This document shows positions 44,194-51,689 of a stretch of DNA of 64,000 nt, in pieces. Each line of letters opens with the position of its first letter. Positions within the stretch are counted from its first letter, which is position 1. The DNA comes from Zoogloea sp. 1C4 (GTDB lineage Bacteria > Pseudomonadota > Gammaproteobacteria > Burkholderiales > Rhodocyclaceae), in the NCBI RefSeq assembly GCF_009469605.1, contig NZ_SSXU01000022.1, positions 1 to 64,000 of the forward strand. Direction: 5' to 3'. Both the position numbers and the translations under genes were made by a program. Under the pieces are notes generated by a model. The model had not been told where the DNA came from. It ran no database searches and was given only the letters and a program-made list of their open reading frames with translations.

Positions 44194-45429
44194 TCAGCCA
44201 GCTGCGGCTTCTCCGAGGCGGGCGCCCAGCAGCTTGCCAAGGATGCGCTTGAACAGGCCGCGCATCGGCGGCGCGGCTTCGGCCGGGCCGGCGACGACCT
44301 GCCGGCTGACGATGCGGGCGGCGGCGAGGGCAGCCGGATTGGCGGCCAGCTCGACCAGACCGAGGGCGTGGCAGGCGCTGTAGAAGGCGAACACGTAGCG
44401 CTGCGGGATGCCCAGCATGCTCACGGTGTCACGCAGGTTGTAGCCGCCCCGCGACCACAGGCCGGCGATGCGCATGGCTTCGGGCGGCACGGCGAGGCGG
44501 GTGAGGTTGGGCCAGCTGTGCAGGCGCACCGGGTGATCCAGGCTGGTGCCCCGGGGCAGGCGCCCGCGGGAGGCCCACAGGGCCACGTCCCATTCGAGGG
44601 CTTCGAGGGGGCGGCTTTCGAGCGTGTCCATGCGCACGGCGTCGCCGGGCTCGACGCGGCTCATCTTCACCGTGCCGCGGGTGGGCAGCTGGGCCAGGGC
44701 GCGCAGGGCGTTGGTGCTGCGGGCCTGAAGCGCCTTGCCGCTCTGCGGGTCGAGGTAGAGGGCGGTGCCGCTGGCGTCGTCGATGCGCATCGGGCGGTGG
44801 ATTTCCCGGGCGTGGGCGACGGCGCGGGTGATCTCGCCCTGCAGGAACTGGTCCGGGGTGTAATAGATGGCGTTGCGGGCGATCAGGTCGTCGAGATCCA
44901 CATCGGGCATCGAGCCCACATAGAAGGTGGACAGGCGCTCTTCGAGCTGGCGCAGCAGGGCTACCGGATCGGCGTTGGCGAGGCGCGGCTCGGTGCGGTT
45001 GAAGAGCATCTCGACGGGCATTTCGTCGGGGATGCTGTCGGCGTCTTCGAGGGATCCCGTGTCGGCGGCCGCCAGCGGCGCTTCGACGACCGGCGCAGGC
45101 GGCAGCAGGCGGCGGGCCTGTTCGAGGGCGGCCGAGAAGGCGGCGAGGCCCACCGGCTTGGTGACCGGGATGGTCAGCGGATCGTTGTCCAGCGGCGCCT
45201 TCTGGGTGCTGACGATCAGCGGGCGGCCCGGGTAGAGCAGGCGGTGACCTTCGAGGAGGTAGCGGCCCAGGTCGTTGTCGATGTCGATGAAGGCCACGTC
45301 GGCGGCGGTTTCATCGGTGATCTGACAGGCACGGGAGTCCACGCGCGAGAGGAATATCTCGAAGGCGTACAGCGAGCGGCTGTCCATGCCGGTGTGGCAG
45401 AGGCGGAGCGTAGGCTGGGCGGTCATCAT
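44194..45429 (-). CDS. Uncharacterised protein with degenerate receiver-like N-terminus
   Basis: 411 residues that I do not recognise as a named family. The first 120 residues resemble a receiver fold (LRLCHTGMDSRSLYAFEIFL ... DVAFIDIDNDLGRYLLEGHR ... PLIVSTQKAPLD ... PVTKPVGLAAF): a putative Asp in AFIDIDND and a Lys in TKPVG are placed like the active-site residues. The C-terminal 200 residues are helical (GGYNLRDTVSMLGIPQRYVF suggests a winged-helix-like segment), with a basic tail (LFKRILGKLLGARL). The start follows GGGAGAAACACC. It lies in the GTPase operon and may couple it to a signalling input. Confidence 0.55.
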   Translation of the reverse strand: MMTAQPTLRLCHTGMDSRSLYAFEIFLSRVDSRACQITDETAADVAFIDIDNDLGRYLLEGHRLLYPGRPLIVSTQKAPLDNDPLTIPVTKPVGLAAFSAALEQARRLLPPAPVVEAPLAAADTGSLEDADSIPDEMPVEMLFNRTEPRLANADPVALLRQLEERLSTFYVGSMPDVDLDDLIARNAIYYTPDQFLQGEITRAVAHAREIHRPMRIDDASGTALYLDPQSGKALQARSTNALRALAQLPTRGTVKMSRVEPGDAVRMDTLESRPLEALEWDVALWASRGRLPRGTSLDHPVRLHSWPNLTRLAVPPEAMRIAGLWSRGGYNLRDTVSMLGIPQRYVFAFYSACHALGLVELAANPAALAAARIVSRQVVAGPAEAAPPMRGLFKRILGKLLGARLGEAAAG

Positions 45430-45449
45430 GGTGTTTCTCCCGAAGGCGG

Positions 45450-45848
45450 TCAGAGGGCCGGGGTGGTCATGCCGACCAGGCCGCGCGTCAATACCGAGCG
45501 GCTGGCCGGGGGTTGTACGTTTTCGTCGGCGCGCACGCCGCTGGCGAGGTGGCTGGCGAGGAAGCGGCGCTGGGGCGGGTCGAGCTGCAGGGCGGTCTGC
45601 GACAGCATCGCGGACTTCAGGCCGACGCCCCGCTCGGCCAGCACGATGAACAGATCCACCAGGGCGCCGTAGGTCGCGTCGCCGTCGCCCAGCTGCCAGG
45701 CGATCAGGATCCGCCGGGTGTGGCTGGTCAGGTCGTCCGGCTGGCGAGCCAGATGCATCTCCAGGTGCGCGAGCAGTCGTCCGGCCTCGCCCCGCAGGTG
45801 CAGTATGTTGCTGTCAGGCTGCTGGAAGGCGGGTTCGGGTCGTTCCAA
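45450..45848 (-). CDS. Small helical protein, first gene of the GTPase operon
   Basis: 132 residues, predominantly helical (ILHLRGEAGRLLAHLEMHLA ... TRRILIAWQLGDGDATYGAL ... LPPQ-type turn in ALQLDPPQRRFLASHLASGV), suggestive of a TPR-like or four-helix fold but not assignable to a family. It is followed 20 bp later by the receiver-like gene and is probably the promoter-proximal gene of this operon. Confidence 0.5.
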   Translation of the reverse strand: MERPEPAFQQPDSNILHLRGEAGRLLAHLEMHLARQPDDLTSHTRRILIAWQLGDGDATYGALVDLFIVLAERGVGLKSAMLSQTALQLDPPQRRFLASHLASGVRADENVQPPASRSVLTRGLVGMTTPAL

Positions 45849-45967
45849 GTCGGAGCCCCTGGCTGGGTGAGTGCGATCACGCCCGATGCCGTGCGTGATA
45901 TGACGATCGGGCTCGATTATAGGGGGCTCGACGGCGACGAAACCGGCCGCTTTGATTACTTCTGTTA

Positions 45968-45999
45968 TTTATACAGATTTTGACAAAGCTGCCTGTCAA
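45968..45999 (-). promoter_or_regulatory. Predicted sigma-70 promoter of the GTPase operon
   Basis: On the minus strand TTGACA (45994-45999) is followed 18 bp later by TGTATA (45970-45975), with TATAAA (45968-45973) overlapping it. It lies 120 bp upstream of the first gene of the operon in an AT-rich stretch that stands out from the GC-rich surroundings. Confidence 0.5.
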
Positions 46000-46164
46000 A
46001 TGCTGACATGCGGCCCGGATTGGGTCTTGATCCGTCCGAAATTCGAGAAAATTTACCCAGCCTTGGCCTGGCGACGCCCCGGGCGGAGGGGGCTCCGACA
46101 CGGCCGCAGGTGACATCCGGCTTGCCGGACTTCCGACTTTGTCTTAACCTCGGCCTCCCTGTTC

Positions 46165-46355
46165 CTCCGGGTGCCCGATCCGCCTTCGCGGAAACGGCCA
46201 AACGGGAAGTCCGGTGACGTCGGCGGCAAGCCCTCCGACCATTCCGGCGCAGCCCCCGCTGCTGTAAGCCTGACGACTCCATCCACATGCCACTGGGCAC
46301 CAGCCCGGGAAGGCGGATGGGGAAGGACGACGGCGAGCCAGAAGACCGGCCCGAG
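46165..46355 (+). ncRNA. Cobalamin (AdoCbl-type) riboswitch
   Basis: The conserved elements occur in order: gggaagtccggtg (46204-46216), the long core attccggcgcagcccccgct continuing gctgtaa (46241-46266), gccactgggcac (46289-46300) with cagcccgggaaggc (46301-46314), and the 3' gccagaagaccggcc (46337-46351). This is the B12-box architecture of the cobalamin riboswitch. It ends about 165 bp before the CobN-like start, so cobalamin is expected to repress the whole downstream operon. Confidence 0.93.
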
Positions 46356-46519
46356 GACATTGTTTCTGCTGAGCCCCGGGGTGCGGGCCTGGCGAGCGAA
46401 ATGTGTCCGTCCGCCGGCCAGCCCGGCGTCCGTCCTCCTGCCGGCGTGTCCCGCCGCGCGGTTTCGTTCCGTCTTTTCTCGTCCCCGTCCGGCCCGGCGA
46501 TCCGGCCCATGGAGACGGG
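46356..46519 (+). other. Leader between the riboswitch and the CobN-like gene
   Basis: 164 bp that should contain the riboswitch expression platform. The frame of the chelatase gene is open through it, but no good start is present before the ATG at 46520. No simple terminator hairpin with a T-run was seen, so control of translation or Rho-dependent termination is possible. Confidence 0.4.
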
Positions 46520-49500
46520 ATGTCAGGACCACACTCAGGCTTTTGCCGCACCCTCGCTCGCGCCCTGCTCGCCGCGGCCCTGCTGGGCGCGCTGCCGGCG
46601 AGCGCGGCGACGCTGTTCGGTGTCGTCACCGACCGCGCCGCACCGGCCGCCGTCGAGGCTGCCCGCAAGCACCTCGCCAGCCATCCCCGCGACCGCGTCG
46701 TGCTGCGCACGCCGGCCCAGCTCCTCGCCGCCAGCGACCGCCAGCTGCGCCAGTGGCTGGATGCCGACGCGGTGCTGGCGGTGTCGGTCTTCGGCGATCC
46801 GGCCCGTCGGCTGGTCGACGCCCTGCCGGCCACCCGTGCCACCACCGTGCTGGCGATGAACGGCGAGCAGCGCCTCAACCTGCACAGCCGCGGCCCGGCC
46901 GGCGCGCTGGCGGGCTTTCCCCCCGACACCCTGCGCCAGCTCGCCGCCGAGCAGCCCCCCGCCGAAGCCCTCGACGCGGCCGCCGCCCACCCGCCCGCAT
47001 CCGCGTGGCTCGCCGCCCGGCGCAGCTGGCAGGCCGGCGGGGCCGACAACCTCGCCGGCCTGTATGCCCATCTGCTCGCCGGCAAGCCACTCCCGCCGCC
47101 GTTGCCCGAACCGGCCCTGCGCCTGCGGGTGGGCGAGGTGGAGCGCACCGACGCAACCGCTTGGCAGGCCGGCCTGCTGCCCGCCGACCCGGCGTTGGCG
47201 GTGCTGGATCTCGCCAACATCGAATCGGGTACCGCCGCGGCGATCTGCGCCGAATCCCGCCGCCAGGGCCTGCCCTGCGCCGAGGTGCTGACCCGCTGGG
47301 GCGGCGCCTCGCGGGAGGCCATCGAGCGCCTGCCCGAACTCCTCGCCCCGGCCCGGCCGGCGGCGCTGGTGGTGGTGCAGGATTTCGTGGTCGGCGCCGC
47401 CGAGAACCGCGAGGCCGTCACCGAAGCCCTCAAGAGGCTGGATGTGCCGGTCATCAAGGCGATCCGCCTCACCGAGCGCACCGCCACCCAGTGGCGCCTG
47501 TCGCCGGAGGGACTGCCGGTGGATTCGGTGCAGTACCGGGTGGCGCTGCCCGAGCTGCAGGGCATCGGCCAGCCCATCGTGGTGTCGGCGGTGGGGGCGG
47601 GGCGAGTCGACCCGCTCACCGGCGTCGAGCTGCGCCGCACCGAGCCCGTCGCCGCCGAGATCACCCGCCTGGTGGCCCGCGCCACCCGCTGGCAGCAGCT
47701 TCGCGCCAAGGCCAACGCCGACAAGCGGGTGGCGATCGTCTACTACAACCACCCGCCAGGCCGGCAGAACATCGGCGCCGACAACCTGGACGTGCCCGCC
47801 TCGCTGTTCGCCATCCTCACGCGCCTGAAGGCCGAGGGCTACGACACCGGCGAACTGCCCGCGTCGCCCGAGGTGCTGCTCGACGGGATCATGGCCCGGG
47901 GCGTGAATCTGCCCGAAGACAAGGCCGCGCTGGCCGAGCTCTCCCGCGAGGTGGCCGGGATTAGCGCCGCCGACTACAAAGCGTGGTTCGCCAGCCTGCC
48001 CGAGCGGGTGCGCGGCGAGATGGTGTCCGGTCCCCTCGGCCGGCTGCACGCCGAGGTGCTGGAGGCCGAGCGGGCCGGCGAGCGCAGCCTGGGTCGCAAG
48101 CGCGTCGAGTCGGTGATGAAGGAGCTCCACCATCTGGCCGAAGGCGCGGATCACCCGCGCCGCGCCGAGGCCATCGCCGGGCTGAAGGAACTCGAAGCGG
48201 GCTACCGGGGCTGCCTCGCCGACGTACCCCTGCGCAAGTGCGAAAGCCTGTCCAACCTCGCGTGGCGGATCGTCGGCTACGGCGTCGAGGGCCTGCGCGG
48301 CTGGGGCGCTGCGCCGGGCAAGGTGATGGTGGCGGACGGCAAGTTGCTGGTGCCGGGGCTCACCTTCGGCAAGGTCTTCGTCGGGCCGCAGCCGCCGCGG
48401 GGCTGGGAGGTGGATGAAGAGCTGCTCCACGCCAACACCAGCGTGTCGCCGCCCCACCAGTACCTGGCCTTCTACCACTGGCTGCGTGACCGCTTCCGGG
48501 CCGACGCGGTGGTGCACCTGGGCCGCCATTCCACCTACGAGTTCCTGCCGGGCAAGGCGGTGAGCCTCACCGCCGACGACTACCCCAGCCTTGTCGCCGC
48601 CGATCTGCCGGGCATCTACCCCTACATCGTCGACGGGGTGGGTGAGGGCGTGCAGGCCAAGCGCCGGGGGCTGGCGGTGATCGTCGACCACCTCACCCCG
48701 CCGCTCTCGGCCACGCCGCTTTACGACAAGCTGCTGGAGCTGCGCCAGGTGGTGGAGAGCTTCGAGGCCGCCAACAGCGAGAGCCTCAAGGCCCAGGCCG
48801 CCCGCACGATGCGCGAGCAGGTGGTCGCCCTCAACCTGCGCGCCGAGCTGGAAGCCTCGATGGCCGACGTGCTGGAAGTGCGTGGCATCGGCTTCGAGGA
48901 CGCCGACGACGACCTGCTCGCCCACGAGATCGGTCACTACCTCACCAAGCTGCAGGAGAAGTTCATGCCCCACGGCCTGCACGTCTTCGGGCAGGACTGG
49001 AGCGCCGAATCCCTGGCCCTGATGGCCGGCTCGATGGCCCAGGTGGCGGGCGGCTACGACGCGGCTATCGCCGCCAAGCTGGCCGCCTCGCCGCGGCTGG
49101 AGATGGAAGGCCTGCTGGCCGGGCTGGCCGGGCGCTTCGTGGCGCCGGGCAAGGGCAACGACCCGCTGCGCTCGCCCGAGGCGCTGCCCACCGGGCGCAA
49201 CTTCCACGCGGTGGATGGCGACCTGCTGCCCACCCGGCTGGGCTACGCCCTCGGCGCCAGCCTTGCCGACAAGGCCACTGCCCGCCCGCGCAAGGCCGGC
49301 GCCGGTGCCGACAGCGACGCGGTGATCCTGTGGGCGTCCGACGCGGTGCGTGACGAGGGCGCGATGGTCGCCTTCTGCCTGTCGCTGCTGGGTGCCGAGC
49401 CGGTGTGGAACGCCCGTGGGATCGTCACCGACGTGCGCCTCCTGCCCGGCAAGGCAAGGCGCGACGTGATCGTCACCACCTCCGGGCTGTTCCGCGATCT

Positions 49501-50905
49501 CTACCCCAACCTCCTCAACCAGATCGACCGGGCCGGCCGGTTGGCGCTGGCCGCGTCGGCCGAGGTGCTCGCCGAGCAGCGCCCGGAGCTCGCCGACGCG
49601 CTGGCCGCCGCGCTGGCGCCGCTGGGCAGCGGCGTGGCGCGGGGGCGCGAGCCGCTCGCCGGCAACGTGGTGGCCAGCGCCTGGCTGGGCCGCACCGACA
49701 CCCTCGCCAAGGGCGGGCTGGCGCTGGCCGACGCGGGCCGGGCGGCGGCGCTGCGCATCTTCGGCGACGCGCCAGGCGCCTACAGCGCCGGGGTCAATCG
49801 GCTGGCCGAACGCTCCGGTGCGTGGCGCGAGCGGGAGGAGCTGGGCCGCGTCTACCTCAACCGGATGGGCCACGCCTACGGGCTGGACGCTGCGGGCGAC
49901 GCTACCCACGCGGCCTTCGAGACGGCGCTGGCCGGGGTCGCCCGCAGCTACCACGGCCGCGCCAGCAACCTCTATGGTCTGCTCGACAACAACGACGCCT
50001 TCGATTACCTGGGCGGCCTTTCGCTCGGCGTCGAGACGCTCACCGGCCGGCGCCCGGAAGGGCTGATCCTGCAGCACGCCGACCCGGCCCACCCGGCGGT
50101 CGAGCCGCTGGCCACCGCGCTCTTGTCGGAGCTGCGCGGCCGCTACCTCAACCCGGAATGGCTCAAGCCCCTGATGAAGCACGGCTACGCCGGCGCCCGC
50201 ACGATGGGGCAGGAGTTCCTCGAGAACCTGTGGGGCTGGCAGGTGACGCGGCCGGATCTCATCAAGCAGTGGGCCTGGGACGAGGTGAAGGAGACCTGGT
50301 TCGACGACAAGCAGAAGCTCGGCCTGCCGCGCTTCCTGGCCCAGGGCCACAACGCCCACGTCAAGGCCCACATGCTGGCGATCTTCATGGTAGCGGCCGA
50401 GAAGGGCTTCTGGCAGGCCGACGCCGCGACGATCCGCCAGATGGGCGGCGAGCTGGCCCGGCTGGTGGCGAAGAACGGCCTGCCCGGCAGCGGCCACGCG
50501 GCGCCCAAGCACCCCATGTGGGACTGGCTGCGCCCGCGCATCGACACCACCGACGCCGAGGCGCTGGGCATCGCGCTGGCCCGGGCGCAGGGGGCGACGC
50601 TGCCCGCTGCCGCACCCGCAACCCCGGCGCCAGCGGCCCCCGCCCGGTCGCGGCCGGCACCGGCGCAGGTCCGCTCCACGTCGCAGGCCGAGCCCGCACC
50701 GCAGCCCGAGACGCCCGCCGAAGCGCCGCCGCAGTTCCGTCAGACCGAGCTGATCGTGCGCCCTGCACCCGCCGATCAAGCGCGCGCTTCCATTCCTCCC
50801 GCGGCGCTGGCCGTTGTGCCGCTCTTCTTCCTGCTGGGCCTCGCCTGGAGCGCCAGACGCCTGCCCCTTTCCCCAACCCGCAACCGAACCGGTGAACCCC
50901 GATGA
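46520..50905 (+). CDS. Secreted, membrane-anchored CobN/HmuS-like chelatase subunit
   Basis: 1461 residues. The start at 46520 has GGAG 5 nt upstream and gives a signal peptide (LARALLAAALLGALPASAA). The body aligns with CobN/magnesium-chelatase H proteins: VAIVYYNHPPGRQNIGADNL near 403, then VVHLGRHSTYEFLPGK near 667 (CobN consensus HxGxHGxxEWLPGK), and conserved C-terminal segments with GLDAAGDAT and LMKHGYAGARTM. A Pro/Ala-rich linker from about 1360 leads to one membrane helix (ALAVVPLFFLLGLAW) and a basic tail. The catalytic part is therefore predicted to sit in the periplasm, unlike cytoplasmic CobN. Cytoplasmic CobS/CobT partners are absent here. HmuS of Bacteroides, with a similar set-up, handles heme. 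The substrate is probably a corrinoid, given the riboswitch. Confidence 0.88.
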   Translation: MSGPHSGFCRTLARALLAAALLGALPASAATLFGVVTDRAAPAAVEAARKHLASHPRDRVVLRTPAQLLAASDRQLRQWLDADAVLAVSVFGDPARRLVDALPATRATTVLAMNGEQRLNLHSRGPAGALAGFPPDTLRQLAAEQPPAEALDAAAAHPPASAWLAARRSWQAGGADNLAGLYAHLLAGKPLPPPLPEPALRLRVGEVERTDATAWQAGLLPADPALAVLDLANIESGTAAAICAESRRQGLPCAEVLTRWGGASREAIERLPELLAPARPAALVVVQDFVVGAAENREAVTEALKRLDVPVIKAIRLTERTATQWRLSPEGLPVDSVQYRVALPELQGIGQPIVVSAVGAGRVDPLTGVELRRTEPVAAEITRLVARATRWQQLRAKANADKRVAIVYYNHPPGRQNIGADNLDVPASLFAILTRLKAEGYDTGELPASPEVLLDGIMARGVNLPEDKAALAELSREVAGISAADYKAWFASLPERVRGEMVSGPLGRLHAEVLEAERAGERSLGRKRVESVMKELHHLAEGADHPRRAEAIAGLKELEAGYRGCLADVPLRKCESLSNLAWRIVGYGVEGLRGWGAAPGKVMVADGKLLVPGLTFGKVFVGPQPPRGWEVDEELLHANTSVSPPHQYLAFYHWLRDRFRADAVVHLGRHSTYEFLPGKAVSLTADDYPSLVAADLPGIYPYIVDGVGEGVQAKRRGLAVIVDHLTPPLSATPLYDKLLELRQVVESFEAANSESLKAQAARTMREQVVALNLRAELEASMADVLEVRGIGFEDADDDLLAHEIGHYLTKLQEKFMPHGLHVFGQDWSAESLALMAGSMAQVAGGYDAAIAAKLAASPRLEMEGLLAGLAGRFVAPGKGNDPLRSPEALPTGRNFHAVDGDLLPTRLGYALGASLADKATARPRKAGAGADSDAVILWASDAVRDEGAMVAFCLSLLGAEPVWNARGIVTDVRLLPGKARRDVIVTTSGLFRDLYPNLLNQIDRAGRLALAASAEVLAEQRPELADALAAALAPLGSGVARGREPLAGNVVASAWLGRTDTLAKGGLALADAGRAAALRIFGDAPGAYSAGVNRLAERSGAWREREELGRVYLNRMGHAYGLDAAGDATHAAFETALAGVARSYHGRASNLYGLLDNNDAFDYLGGLSLGVETLTGRRPEGLILQHADPAHPAVEPLATALLSELRGRYLNPEWLKPLMKHGYAGARTMGQEFLENLWGWQVTRPDLIKQWAWDEVKETWFDDKQKLGLPRFLAQGHNAHVKAHMLAIFMVAAEKGFWQADAATIRQMGGELARLVAKNGLPGSGHAAPKHPMWDWLRPRIDTTDAEALGIALARAQGATLPAAAPATPAPAAPARSRPAPAQVRSTSQAEPAPQPETPAEAPPQFRQTELIVRPAPADQARASIPPAALAVVPLFFLLGLAWSARRLPLSPTRNRTGEPR

Positions 50906-51339
50906 ACCCCACCCTCTCCTGGCTCCATGAAGCCGTCACCTGGCTGCTCACCCCGGCCCTCCTGGCGCTGGTCGCCGCCTGCGCCATCGCCCTTGCCGAA
51001 GCCGGCCTCGCCCTGGGCGAACGCCTGTGGGGGCTGCGCCGCCTCGCCGCGGTGGGCGACGTGCTCGCCGTCCAGCGCGTGGCCCGGCACCGGCTGGAGC
51101 GCGCCGACCTGCTCGCCCGCATCCCGCCCATGCTGGGCCTGATGGCCACCATCATCCCCCTCGGGCCGGGCCTCGCGGCGCTGGGCCAGGGCAACCCGGG
51201 CGAGCTGGCGAGCGCCGTCACCGTGGCCTTCGACGCCACCGTGCTGGGGCTGGTGGCCGGCATTGGCGGGCTGGTGGTGGGCAAGCTGCGCCGCCGCTGG
51301 TACGAGGAGCTGCTGGAAGGCATGGAGGAGGCGGAATGA
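50902..51339 (+). CDS. MotA/TolQ/ExbB-family proton channel protein
   Basis: 145 residues with three membrane segments: TPALLALVAACAIALAEAGL, then ARIPPMLGLMATIIPLGPGL and ASAVTVAFDATVLGLVAGIG. The latter two carry the threonines (MATIIP; FDATVLG) typical of ExbB/TolQ channel helices. It is a compact version lacking the large cytoplasmic loop. ATGA overlap with the chelatase gene implies translational coupling and stoichiometric partnership. Confidence 0.85.
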   Translation: MNPTLSWLHEAVTWLLTPALLALVAACAIALAEAGLALGERLWGLRRLAAVGDVLAVQRVARHRLERADLLARIPPMLGLMATIIPLGPGLAALGQGNPGELASAVTVAFDATVLGLVAGIGGLVVGKLRRRWYEELLEGMEEAE

Positions 51340-51668
51340 AGGCCGCAAACGCCCCGCGCCGCCGCCTGCGCCTGTATTCCCGGCTCGATGCCCGCTTCGA
51401 CGACCGGGACGAAGACCCCCGCGCAAGTTTGGTCAACCTTGTTGATGTAATGCTCGTGTTCGCCTGCGGGCTGCTGGCCGCCGTTGCCGCCAACACCCAG
51501 GGCGCCCTCAGCCAGCCCAAACCGGTGGACAAAGGCCGTGCCATCGAGCGCCCGGCCGACGGCGCCGGTCAGGCCGGCGCCGGCATGGACCGGGTCGGCG
51601 AGGTCTTCCGCGACCCGAAGACCGGCCAGCTGATCCTCATCGAGCCGGCCGCGCCGGCATCCCGCTAA
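51336..51668 (+). CDS. DUF2149 protein, ExbD-like
   Basis: 110 residues. A short basic N-terminus precedes a single membrane helix SLVNLVDVMLVFACGLLAAV with Asp37 in the position of the protonatable aspartate of ExbD (FIDVMLVLL). A linker and the C-terminal segment VGEVFRDPKTGQLILIEP follow. The family DUF2149 typically accompanies the ExbB-like and CobN-like genes; here the three overlap by 4 bp each. It probably completes a minimal proton-driven stator. Confidence 0.85.
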   Translation: MKAANAPRRRLRLYSRLDARFDDRDEDPRASLVNLVDVMLVFACGLLAAVAANTQGALSQPKPVDKGRAIERPADGAGQAGAGMDRVGEVFRDPKTGQLILIEPAAPASR

Positions 51669-51689
51669 CGTTTTCCTGTGAGACTGCCC

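Noticed and set aside
46535..50779. 1414-codon minus-strand open frame opposite the CobN-like gene
   Set aside because: Mirror of the chelatase gene, which has a ribosome binding site, signal peptide and conserved motifs.
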